NCBI GenBank assembly: GCA_017434085.1
Contig: JAFRFY010000028.1
Span: forward strand, 1 to 42,281
Direction: 5' to 3'
Length of the DNA stretch: 42,281 nt
From: Clostridia bacterium
GTDB taxonomy: Bacteria; Bacillota; Clostridia; Christensenellales; Aristaeellaceae
Below the pieces are notes generated by a model. The model saw only the letters and a program-made list of their open reading frames with translations, ran no database searches and had not been told where the DNA came from. The position numbers and the translations under genes are program-made. Shown one piece after another: positions 31,776 to 39,116 of the stretch (positions are counted from its first letter, which is position 1; each line of letters opens with the position of its first letter).

Positions 31776-31881
31776 CTGTTCAGTCCGGCGCGTGTTTCAA
31801 ACGGGCGATGAGGGCATCGCCCCTACAACAGCCCGTTATCCGTAGGGGCGATCCCCTGATCGCCCGCCGGATTGAACAGTT
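31774..31881. repeat. Palindromic element between spoIIGA and sigE
   Basis: Outer arms AACTGTTCAGTCCGGCG (31774-31790) and CGCCGGATTGAACAGTT (31865-31881) pair at 16 of 17 positions. Core arms at 31802-31825 and 31842-31866 repeat the core of the 4819-5019 element, with two differences in the right arm. The left outer arm overlaps the spoIIGA stop codon. It ends 21 bases before the sigE ribosome site. Confidence 0.8.
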
Positions 31882-31917
31882 GCCTACACTGAGTGAATCC
31901 AAAAAGGAGGCGTTCCC

Positions 31918-32625
31918 ATGGCCATGAAATCCGTTCGGCAATCCATATTCGGTCTGATCGTACATATCCGCAGGGGCTCCGTGTGCTACATCGGCGGGAC
32001 GGACCTGCTGCCGCCGCCCCTGTCCCGCGAGGAGGAGGTGACGCTGATGCGCCGCGCCAACCAGGGCGATACCGTGGCCCGCGCCACCATGATCGAGCGC
32101 AACCTGCGGCTGGTGGTATACATCGCCCGGAAGTTTGAAAATACCGGCATCAGCATCGAGGACCTGATCTCCATAGGCACCATCGGGCTGATCAAGGCGG
32201 TGAACTCCTTCGACCCGGACAAGAACATCAAGCTGGCCACCTACGCCTCCCGCTGCATCGAGAACGAGATCCTGATGGTGCTGCGCAAAACCAACCGATT
32301 AAAGACCGAAGTCTCTTTTGACGAGCCGCTCAACACCGACTGGGACGGCAACGAGCTGCTGCTCTCGGACATACTGGGCACCGAGCCCGACCTGGTCAGC
32401 AAGGACCTGGACGCGGACATCGAAAAGCAGATGCTGCACCACGCCATCGACGCGCTGTCCTCAAAAGAAAAGACCATCGTCGGTTTGCGCTACGGCCTGG
32501 GCAGCGACAAGGAGCACACCCAGAAGGAGGTCGCCGACATGATGGGCATCTCGCAAAGCTACATATCGAGACTCGAAAAGAAGATCATCGTCAAGCTGAG
32601 GGATGAATTGCAGAAGATGGCATAA
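31918..32625 (+). CDS. sigE: RNA polymerase sigma-E (sporulation, mother cell)
   Basis: 235-residue precursor of sigma-E, the first mother-cell sigma factor. A hydrophobic/basic pro-sequence (about 1-23) precedes [13 protein letters not shown], matching B. subtilis after its cleavage site, so SpoIIGA probably cuts just before Tyr24. Region 2 ([49 protein letters not shown]) and region 4 ([20 protein letters not shown]) are nearly identical to the B. subtilis protein. The ATG at 31918 follows AAAGGAGG. The pro-sequence is a few residues shorter than in B. subtilis. sigG, the usual next gene, is absent: a terminator and the mgl operon follow. Confidence 0.97.
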   Translation: MAMKSVRQSIFGLIVHIRRGSVCYIGGTDLLPPPLSREEEVTLMRRANQGDTVARATMIERNLRLVVYIARKFENTGISIEDLISIGTIGLIKAVNSFDPDKNIKLATYASRCIENEILMVLRKTNRLKTEVSFDEPLNTDWDGNELLLSDILGTEPDLVSKDLDADIEKQMLHHAIDALSSKEKTIVGLRYGLGSDKEHTQKEVADMMGISQSYISRLEKKIIVKLRDELQKMA

Positions 32626-32629
32626 TAAA

Positions 32630-32656
32630 ACGGGGCTTCCTCAACGGAAGCCCCGT
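32630..32656. terminator. Bidirectional terminator
   Basis: ACGGGGCTTCC (32630-32640) and GGAAGCCCCGT (32646-32656) with loop TCAAC. The minus-strand exit is TTTTATTATG, a good U-tract, and the plus exit is AATCATTTTA. It ends sigE and the convergent mgl operon. Confidence 0.88.
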
Positions 32657-32663
32657 AATCATT

Positions 32664-32894
32664 TTACTGCGGATTCCCGGTAGCGATGCCTATGACCACC
32701 GCCAGCACCAGCAGCACGACCGTCGCGCCGATGATGACGTTCATGGTGGTCACGGAAACCCTGGCCGCGATTTTATCATAGAGCTTGTAGCGCCGGGGCC
32801 TCGCGGGGTCGGCGGAGAACTGCCGCTCGGACTGCCTCTCCGCCGCCGCCATGCGCTCCCGCGCCTCGCGGTCCTGTCGGTTCAGATCGCCCAT
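32664..32894 (-). CDS. Small tail-anchored membrane protein of the mgl operon
   Basis: 76-residue hypothetical protein. A charged, Arg- and Glu-rich N-terminal part (about 1-45) is followed by a single C-terminal hydrophobic helix (about 50-71) ending GNPQ. The ATG directly follows the mglC stop (32896), so translation is probably coupled and the gene is the last of the mgl operon. I do not recognise it as a known family. Its position suggests a minor partner of the sugar transporter, which is only inference. Confidence 0.65.
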   Translation of the reverse strand: MGDLNRQDREARERMAAAERQSERQFSADPARPRRYKLYDKIAARVSVTTMNVIIGATVVLLVLAVVIGIATGNPQ

Positions 32895-32895
32895 A

Positions 32896-34563
32896 TCACT
32901 TCTTCACGATGTACTTGCGCACGTCGATGGACACCGCGAGGATGATGATCAGGCCGCGGATGATGTACTGGATGTACGGGTTGACGCCCAGGAACTGCAG
33001 CGCGTACACGATGGCCTGGAGGATGATCGCGCCGATCACGACGCCCTGTATGGTGCCGACGCCGCCGGAGAACGACACGCCGCCGACCACGACCGCGCTG
33101 ATGGCGTCGGTCTCGTAGTTCAAGCCGGTGTTCGCGCCGACGGAGGTGATGCGGGCCGCCTCCAGGAAGGAGGAGATGCCGTAGAGCAGGCCGGCCATCA
33201 GGTACACCAGCATGATGGTCTTGGCCACGTTCACGCCGGAGACCGCGGCGGCCTCGGTGTTGCCGCCCACGGCGAACATGTTCTTGCCCAGCGTGGTCTT
33301 GTTCCAGATGACCCACACGATGATGGCCAGTATGGCGAAGTAGATGACCACCACGGGGATGCGTACGGAGCCGATGTTGAACGCGCCGGCGGCGACGTTT
33401 AGGAAGCCCTGGTCAAAGGTGGACAGGGCCTGCGCCGTGCCGGAGGGCTGGGACTCGATGTAGAGGCAGTTCGCGCCGTAGGCGATCAGCTGGGTGCCCA
33501 GCGTGACGATGAAGGCGTGCAGGTGCAGCTTTGCCACGCCGAAGCCGTTGATCATGCTGAACAGCACGGCCACCGCCATGGAGGCGAACAGCGGTATGAA
33601 CAGCATGATGCCGCTCATGGGCTGCACGATGGTGGGGAACATGCGGGAGGCGTAGCTGGCGGACTGCACCAGCGACGCGGTGACCGCGGCGGACAGGCCC
33701 AGCACGCGGCCGATGGACAGGTCCGTGCCGGCCAGCACGATCAGTCCCGCGCAGCCCAGCGCCAGTATGCCCTTGGTGGAGGCGTTCTGCAGTATGTTCA
33801 GTATGTTGGACATCGACAGGAAGTTGGGCCGTATGATGGACACGATGATCAGTATCAGGCCCAGTATGATGAACAGCGCGTAGTTCAGCAGGAAGGTGGT
33901 GATCCGTTCCACCTTGGGGTTGGCCGCGCGGGTGCGGGCCCGGGGCTTCAGGCTCATGGAGAGGATCAGGAAGTACGCGCCCGCCGCCACGATCAGTATG
34001 ATGCCCACGAACATCACCGGCACGGCGTTGGTCATGTGGCTGTTGTTCAGTATGCCGGGTACGCCCTCGCGGTAGAGCTCGATGAGCGCGGTGTTGGCCT
34101 CGAGCTCGGCGAACGCGGCCTCGTCCACGCCCACCTTCTCAAGGGCGTAGTCCTTCTTCATCTGCTCGAAACGGGCGGCGTCCTTCACCAGGTCGGCGTA
34201 GGTCTCCTCGGTGATGGTCTCGTCCACGCCGTGGGCGTAGGCGAGCATCGTGTCGCGGTCCTTCGCGCCCGCCACCGCGGACTCATAGTTCGCGCGGGCG
34301 TCCACCGCGGCGTCCACCTTCGCGGCGTCCAGGCCCAGGCCCTTCAAAAAGCTCTTGACCTTGTCCGCGCCGATGTCGTTGACATTGCCCACGGCGGTCA
34401 GCGTCGACGGGTCCTGTATGAAACCCATGGCGTCCTTCTTGTTGGAGCCCATCATGGCGGCGGCATTGTCGTAGATGTTGCGGCCGGTGACGCCGTAGGC
34501 CGTCAGCGCGATGCCGATGATCAGCACGACCAGCATGACGATGCTGGAGATTCTCTTTTTCAT
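32896..34563 (-). CDS. mglC: Galactose-type ABC transporter permease with N-terminal extension
   Basis: 555-residue permease of the MglC/RbsC (BPD_transp_2) family. The usual core (about 221-555) has NYALFIILGLILIIVSI, NILNILQNAS, GIDLSIG-like GTDLSIGRVLGLSAAV, and the C-terminal VGGVSFSGGVGTIQGVVIGA. Before it are about 220 extra residues: a membrane helix (about 5-25), an extracytoplasmic insert (about 26-178) and a second helix (180-203). Standard MglC proteins have about 335 residues. The ATG at 34563 is 21 bases after mglA. The insert is Ala/Asp-rich and mostly helical by appearance, with no motif I recognise. Confidence 0.9.
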   Translation of the reverse strand: MKKRISSIVMLVVLIIGIALTAYGVTGRNIYDNAAAMMGSNKKDAMGFIQDPSTLTAVGNVNDIGADKVKSFLKGLGLDAAKVDAAVDARANYESAVAGAKDRDTMLAYAHGVDETITEETYADLVKDAARFEQMKKDYALEKVGVDEAAFAELEANTALIELYREGVPGILNNSHMTNAVPVMFVGIILIVAAGAYFLILSMSLKPRARTRAANPKVERITTFLLNYALFIILGLILIIVSIIRPNFLSMSNILNILQNASTKGILALGCAGLIVLAGTDLSIGRVLGLSAAVTASLVQSASYASRMFPTIVQPMSGIMLFIPLFASMAVAVLFSMINGFGVAKLHLHAFIVTLGTQLIAYGANCLYIESQPSGTAQALSTFDQGFLNVAAGAFNIGSVRIPVVVIYFAILAIIVWVIWNKTTLGKNMFAVGGNTEAAAVSGVNVAKTIMLVYLMAGLLYGISSFLEAARITSVGANTGLNYETDAISAVVVGGVSFSGGVGTIQGVVIGAIILQAIVYALQFLGVNPYIQYIIRGLIIILAVSIDVRKYIVKK

Positions 34564-34584
34564 CGTTGTTACCCTCCAAACGCT

Positions 34585-36102
34585 TTACACATACTTGGCA
34601 GCCAGTGCCATGATCTTTTCCTGTTCGCCGGGGATGCCGCCGAAGTCCACGCCGCGCTCCACGATGCCGGCCAGCCGTCCGTTGGACATGACCAGTATCC
34701 GGTCGCAGATGCCCAGCAGCTCGGGCATTTCGGAGGAAACCATCATGACGCCCTTCCCCTGTTCGGCCAGGTTCAGGATCAGCTCGTAGATCTCATACTT
34801 GGAACCGACGTCGATGCCGCGCGTCGGCTCATCCAGCAGCAGCACATCCGGCTGGGTCAGCAGCCAGCGGCCGATGATGACCTTCTGCTGGTTGCCGCCG
34901 GAGAGGCTCTTGATGTGGGTGCGCTGGGACGGCGTCTTGACGCGCATGGAATCGATGACCCACGCGGTGTCCTTGGCCATCTTGCTGCCGGACAAAAGCG
35001 GCTTGCCGTAGGCGTTGACGTTGGCGATGATGGAGTTGAACAGTATGCTGGCCTCGCCGAATATGCCTGTGGCGCGGCGCTCCTCGGTGATGAGGGCAAA
35101 GCCGTTGGCGCGGGCCTCGTCGGTGGTGACGTTCTCGATGCGCTTGCCGCGCATGTCGACCTCGCCGCCGCCCTTGGTGAAGTAGCCGAACAGCGTGTTC
35201 AGAAGCTCCGTGCGCCGCGAGCCCACCAGGCCCGCCACGCCCAGCACCTCGCCCTCGTGGAGCTGGAAGCTCACGTCGTGGCAGGTGGGCTCGTACATGC
35301 CGGTCAGGTTCTTCACGTCCAGCAGCACCTTGCCCGGGTGGTTGTTCTTGGGCGGGAAGCGGTTGGACATCTCGCGGTTGACCATCAGGCGGATGATCTC
35401 GTCGGTGTTGAGCTCGTTGGCCGGGCGGGTGGCCACCCACTGGCCGTCGCGCATGATGGTGACGTCGTCGGAGATGCGCAGTATCTCGTCCATCTTGTGG
35501 GAGATGTAGATGATGCCCACGCCCTCGGCGGTCAGCCGGTTCATGATGCGGAACAGGTGCTCGACCTCATCCTCCGTAAGCGACGAGGTGGGCTCATCCA
35601 GCACCAGTATACGGGCGTTGTAGGAGACCGCCTTGGCGATCTCCACCATCTGGCGCTTGGAGACGGACAGCGTGCCGATGATGGCGCGGGGGTCCACGTC
35701 GATCTCCAGCTTCTCGAAGACCGCCTTGGTCTCCTGGTACATCCTGCGGGAATCCACCGTGCCCAGCTTCGTCTTGGGGAAGCGCCCCAGGAACACGTTC
35801 TCCATGACGGAGCGCCTGAGCACCTGGTTCAGCTCCTGGTGCACCATGGCCACGCCGTTGTCCAGCGCGTCGCGGGGGCTCGTGAAGGTGATCGGCTGGC
35901 CGTTCATGGTAATGGTGCCGCCGTCACGGGTGTAAATGCCAAACAGGCACTTCATCAGCGTTGACTTGCCGGCGCCGTTTTCGCCCATCAACGCATGAAC
36001 CGTGCCCGCCTTCAATTGCAGCTTTGCGTGATCCAGCGCCTTGACGCCGGGAAAGTGCTTGTCAATATCCAGCATCTCGAGCAGATACTGCTGTTCGGAC
36101 AT
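34585..36102 (-). CDS. mglA: Galactose-type ABC transporter ATPase (two ABC domains)
   Basis: 505-residue fused double ATPase of the MglA/RbsA type. The first domain has Walker [10 protein letters not shown], signature LSVSKRQM and Walker [12 protein letters not shown]. The second has the degenerate P-loop GLVGSRRTE usual in this family, signature LSGGNQQK and [12 protein letters not shown]. The asymmetry is normal for MglA. The ATG at 36102 lies 180 bases after mglB, across two hairpins that may reduce expression of the transport subunits relative to the binding protein. It is followed by mglC. Confidence 0.95.
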   Translation of the reverse strand: MSEQQYLLEMLDIDKHFPGVKALDHAKLQLKAGTVHALMGENGAGKSTLMKCLFGIYTRDGGTITMNGQPITFTSPRDALDNGVAMVHQELNQVLRRSVMENVFLGRFPKTKLGTVDSRRMYQETKAVFEKLEIDVDPRAIIGTLSVSKRQMVEIAKAVSYNARILVLDEPTSSLTEDEVEHLFRIMNRLTAEGVGIIYISHKMDEILRISDDVTIMRDGQWVATRPANELNTDEIIRLMVNREMSNRFPPKNNHPGKVLLDVKNLTGMYEPTCHDVSFQLHEGEVLGVAGLVGSRRTELLNTLFGYFTKGGGEVDMRGKRIENVTTDEARANGFALITEERRATGIFGEASILFNSIIANVNAYGKPLLSGSKMAKDTAWVIDSMRVKTPSQRTHIKSLSGGNQQKVIIGRWLLTQPDVLLLDEPTRGIDVGSKYEIYELILNLAEQGKGVMMVSSEMPELLGICDRILVMSNGRLAGIVERGVDFGGIPGEQEKIMALAAKYV

Positions 36103-36152
36103 GATTTACCTCACCACTTTTCGCGGAATTCGTATTGTCTTTATTCGCCTCA

Positions 36153-36249
36153 TAGAGGCGCCACTCTGCCGCCCATGGCGTATACGGGCGGTACAATGCC
36201 GCCTCTACAATCCCAAATCGGTTCCGACAACGTGCGTTGTCGGAACCGA
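36153..36249. repeat. mglB-mglA intergenic hairpins
   Basis: Two structures lie in the 180-base gap. TAGAGGCG (36153-36160) and CGCCTCTA (36200-36207) enclose a smaller CCGCCC/GGGCGG stem. Next, a perfect 14-base inverted repeat at 36218-36231 and 36236-36249 has loop GTGC. Neither has a T-run on the minus strand, so partial termination or protection of the mglB 3' end is more likely than full stop. Confidence 0.65.
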
Positions 36250-36266
36250 CAGATCAGAGTGTGCAA

Positions 36267-36286
36267 CTGATTTGTCGAAAAATCAG
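36267..36286. promoter_or_regulatory. Spo0A-box match at the mglB 3' end
   Basis: TTTGTCGAA (36271-36279) is a perfect match to the Spo0A consensus, inside the small inverted repeat CTGATTT/AAATCAG (36267-36286) that covers the mglB stop codon. It could be a chance match. Confidence 0.3.
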
Positions 36287-37329
36287 CCCACGTTCTCCTG
36301 GGTGATCTTGGCATACGGAATGAAGGTGGACACGCCGTCGTCGTTCAGCTTGTACTGATCCAGGCCGTCGATCCACTTGCCGTTGATCAGGTAGTTCATC
36401 GCAAAGCGGATGTTGGCCTCGCCCATGGCGTCGCCATCCTGCTTGACGGTAGCGGTCATCTTGCCGGCTTTGATGGCCTCGATGGCCTCGTCCACGGCGT
36501 CAACGCCGATGACGGTGATGCAGGGATCGCCCTCGTTGCCGGTGTTGTAGCCGGACTGGTTCAGCGCGGCGATGACGCCGGTCGCCATCTGGTCGTTGTT
36601 GGCGAAGACCAGCTCGATCTCCGGATGGGCCGCCCAAGTGGCCAGCATCTTCTCCTGAGCCTGCGCGGTATCCCAGTTGGCGACGATCCAGTCGTCCACG
36701 ACCATCTCCATCGGCACGCCCAGGGCCTCGGCGGTCTCCTGAGAGTACTGGGAACGGGCAATGGCCTCGGCGTTGTTGGGCTCGCCCTCGAACTCGACGA
36801 ACTGCACCTTGCCGTCGCCGTTCAGGTCGATCTTGGAGGGATCGGCAGTCCACAGGTCATACAGGATCTCGCCCTGCATGTCGCCGGCCTCGCGGGCCAG
36901 GGTGCCGATGAAGAAGGAACCGGAGTCCTTCACCACGGAGTCATAGGTCTCGTCCGTCGGGGGCTTGTTGTAGAACAGGAAGGGGATGCCCGCATCCTTG
37001 AACAGATCCACGAGGGTCTGGCCGGAAGCGACCTCAGCCAGGTTGATGATGACGAAATCGGGGTTCTCGCCCACGATCTGGGTCGCCTGCTCCTTCTGCT
37101 TGCCCATATCGTCGGCGGCGTCGTACATGGTGAGGTTGATCTTGCAGCCCAGCTCCTGACCGACCAGCTCGGCCCACTTGGTCATGCCCTGACGGACGGA
37201 AGAGCCGTAGGCATCGTCAAACTTCCAGACGAGCACGCGCACGTCGTACTCATCCTTCATCTCCGCCATCGCGGAGAAGCAGGACAGCGCCAGCATGACT
37301 GCCAGCATGATAACCAGGACTTTCTTCAT
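36283..37329 (-). CDS. mglB: Galactose/glucose-binding protein MglB
   Basis: 348-residue periplasmic-binding-protein-like receptor (type I fold) for the ABC importer. A signal peptide ends about AMA/EM. The key clue is DLNGDGKVQFVEFEGEP (from Asp168), the EF-hand-like calcium loop of E. coli MglB, which argues for galactose or glucose over ribose. FANNDQMATGVIAAL and VIGVDAVDEAIEAI are also typical. The ATG at 37329 follows AAGGAGGTAACC; upstream in-frame codons lack a ribosome site. A consensus promoter lies about 110 bases upstream. First gene of the mglB-A-C operon. Confidence 0.93.
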   Translation of the reverse strand: MKKVLVIMLAVMLALSCFSAMAEMKDEYDVRVLVWKFDDAYGSSVRQGMTKWAELVGQELGCKINLTMYDAADDMGKQKEQATQIVGENPDFVIINLAEVASGQTLVDLFKDAGIPFLFYNKPPTDETYDSVVKDSGSFFIGTLAREAGDMQGEILYDLWTADPSKIDLNGDGKVQFVEFEGEPNNAEAIARSQYSQETAEALGVPMEMVVDDWIVANWDTAQAQEKMLATWAAHPEIELVFANNDQMATGVIAALNQSGYNTGNEGDPCITVIGVDAVDEAIEAIKAGKMTATVKQDGDAMGEANIRFAMNYLINGKWIDGLDQYKLNDDGVSTFIPYAKITQENVG

Positions 37330-37435
37330 TACGGTTACCTCCTTGTTTTTTGCGTTATAACAGAGGACGGGATGTCCCCAGATAACCCCATTGATGTCCA
37401 AATGCCTTCATATTCCCCTAATCTCTACTTAAAAT

Positions 37436-37464
37436 AGTATAGCATTCGACCATGAAATTGTCAA
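37436..37464 (-). promoter_or_regulatory. Strong sigma-A promoter for the mgl operon
   Basis: Minus-strand -35 TTGACA (37459-37464, perfect), 17-base spacer and -10 TATACT (37436-37441); start near 37429, giving a leader of about 100 bases. Confidence 0.82.
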
Positions 37465-37543
37465 TATGCGTTGTTGTATTTTGTACTTTTTCACATGATA
37501 TCTGTGTTTTTGAATACACATGGCAAGGGATGAGGATAATACA

Positions 37544-37589
37544 TATTTCAACAGTAAAATACCGACGTCGGTATTTTACTGTTGAAATA
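37544..37589. repeat. Perfect 46-bp palindrome
   Basis: Positions 37544-37566 and 37567-37589 are perfect reverse complements with no spacer. The arm includes TTTCAACAGTAAAATACCGAC and the centre is CCGACGTCGG. It lies 80 bases upstream of the mgl -35 and just beyond the spoIVB terminator. It is AT-rich and unlike the GC-rich surroundings. Confidence 0.9.
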
Positions 37590-37590
37590 A

Positions 37591-37619
37591 TGAGCGCGGG
37601 ACTTTGCGTCCCGCGCTCA
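37591..37619 (-). terminator. spoIVB terminator
   Basis: TGAGCGCGGGAC (37591-37602) and GTCCCGCGCTCA (37608-37619), perfect 12-base arms, loop TTTGC. It starts 4 bases after the spoIVB stop on the minus strand, and the exit is TTATTTCAAC, moderately U-rich. Confidence 0.75.
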
Positions 37620-37623
37620 CAGG

Positions 37624-38850
37624 TCATGCCGCCGCCGATTCCAGCATGGCCTCCAGGCTGATGGCGTAGCCCATCCTGGGGTCGTTGACCATCACGTGGG
37701 TCACCGCGCCGACCAGCCGCCCGTCCTGTATGATGGGGCTGCCCGACATGCCCTGCACGATGCCTCCGGTCTTTTCGAGCAGCGCCGCGTCGGTCACGCG
37801 GATCACCATGTCCCGGGCGTCCCCGCCCTTGTCGTTCAGGCGCACGATCTCACAGCCGTACTCGCCCACCTCCCCGCCGTCCACCGTGGTCAACAGCGTG
37901 GCCGGGCCGGTGTGGATCTCATGTTTCGGAGCTACAGGCAGCCCCTCCGGGTAGCGTTCGCTGACCGTCTGAACGTCCATGCTGCCGAATATGCCCCGCC
38001 CCGTGTTGCGGGTCACCGCGCCGATAGCGGTGGGATGGAACACGAAATCCCCCGTCAGCTCCCCCGGCGCGCCCTGGGCGCTGGGCGACACGTCCACCAC
38101 CCGGTTCTCATAAAGCTCCCCCCGGCCCACGGGCATGGTGACGCTGGTGTCCACGTCGGTGATGGCGTGCCCCAGCGCCCCGAACAGGCCCGTCTCGGGG
38201 TCCGTGAAGGTCAGCGTGCCCACCCCGGCGGTGCTGTCGCGCACCCACGCGCCCAGCCGCCAGCGCCCGTCGCGGCCGTCCAGCGCGGGGGTGACGTCCT
38301 TCGTCACGGTCTCGCCGCCGCGCTCGACGTCCACTTTAAGCGTCTCGCCGCCGTCCACCATCCCGGAGAGCGCCTCGGCGCTTTCGACGGACTGGCCGTT
38401 CACCCTTTTGATGATGTCCCCCGTTTTGATGCCCGCCGCGCGGATGGGGCTGGGCGTCTGCCCCAGGTCGGACGCCCCCACCACGATCACGCCCTCGGTG
38501 TCGATGGCGATGCCCACGGACTGTCCCCCGGGCATCAGCACGCGCTCCGGCTCCACCGACACGTTCACCGTCTTGACGGGCAGCACCCCCAGCAGGCTGT
38601 AGGTCAGCCGGGCGCTGCCCGCGTCCCCCGCCCGAAGCGCCATGCCGCCCGGCCCGCCGCTCAGGTCCGCGTCGCCCGAATCGACGCGCGCGCTCAAGAA
38701 CGCCGCCGTGGGCATCTCCGTGGCGCTGCCGGAGCGCACCACGATGCTGCGCGGCAGCGACGCCACCGGCGCCATACCGCCGGACAGCATCAGCGCGGTC
38801 ACCGAGGCCGCCAGCAGCGCCGTCAGCCGCCGCCTGCTCAAATCCCTCAT
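37624..38850 (-). CDS. spoIVB: SpoIVB serine peptidase (S55)
   Basis: 408-residue forespore-secreted serine peptidase that triggers sigma-K activation by cutting SpoIVFA. An N-terminal signal/membrane segment (about 8-30), a PDZ domain (about 105-185, PSPIRAAGIKTGDIIKRVNG) and the S55 catalytic domain follow. The triad matches as His228 (GALGHAITD), Asp354 (VTDAALL) and Ser369 (GMSGSPIIQDG). The ATG at 38850 is chosen because GGAGGG lies seven bases upstream; the earlier ATG overlaps that site. spo0A, which follows spoIVB in most spore formers, is missing downstream: a terminator, a palindrome and mglB occupy the place. Confidence 0.93.
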   Translation of the reverse strand: MRDLSRRRLTALLAASVTALMLSGGMAPVASLPRSIVVRSGSATEMPTAAFLSARVDSGDADLSGGPGGMALRAGDAGSARLTYSLLGVLPVKTVNVSVEPERVLMPGGQSVGIAIDTEGVIVVGASDLGQTPSPIRAAGIKTGDIIKRVNGQSVESAEALSGMVDGGETLKVDVERGGETVTKDVTPALDGRDGRWRLGAWVRDSTAGVGTLTFTDPETGLFGALGHAITDVDTSVTMPVGRGELYENRVVDVSPSAQGAPGELTGDFVFHPTAIGAVTRNTGRGIFGSMDVQTVSERYPEGLPVAPKHEIHTGPATLLTTVDGGEVGEYGCEIVRLNDKGGDARDMVIRVTDAALLEKTGGIVQGMSGSPIIQDGRLVGAVTHVMVNDPRMGYAISLEAMLESAAA

Positions 38851-38890
38851 GTCGCATCCCTCCATTTTCCAGCTCTGTTCGCCCCCGCCT

Positions 38891-38920
38891 TAAATTTGCC
38901 GACGGCATGGCGCGGCATGC
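38891..38920 (-). promoter_or_regulatory. Candidate forespore (sigma-F/G) promoter of spoIVB
   Basis: Minus-strand GCATG (38916-38920) and GGCAAATTTA (38891-38900) with 15 bases between match the sigma-F/G patterns GYATA and GGnnAnAnT. In B. subtilis spoIVB is transcribed with sigma-F and sigma-G, which supports the call. Start near 38884, about 35 bases before the ATG. Confidence 0.5.
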
Positions 38921-39062
38921 TGGCAATTGTGCCGCGCGGTGGGAATCCATGGCGGCGCGCTGTTGAAAAGCTCCCGGGCGTGGCGGATTGGCAATTTCTT
39001 CCTCTGTATTATGATTTTAACCGCTTTTTACCACATTTATGCCTTTTTTGATTCAAAACCAG

Positions 39063-39091
39063 TTGCTATATTTCGATAAAGCGAGTATAAT
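39063..39091 (+). promoter_or_regulatory. Sigma-A promoter for tilS-hpt
   Basis: -35 TTGCTA (39063-39068), 17-base spacer, -10 TATAAT (39086-39091); start near 39098. The 38921-39062 part of this gap shows nothing else. Confidence 0.7.
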
Positions 39092-39116
39092 TGAAGGGAT
39101 TATGGAGGGTCCTTTC

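Noticed and set aside
33517-35964. 815-codon plus-strand open frame across mglC and mglA
   Set aside because: Antisense frame; composition (His, Gln, Gly, Val-rich) is that of a complement of Ala/Asp/Ile codons, and both minus-strand genes have full motif sets.
37544-37589. Intrinsic terminator of spoIVB
   Set aside because: The palindrome has no loop or T-run, and a better hairpin lies at 37591-37619 directly after the stop codon.
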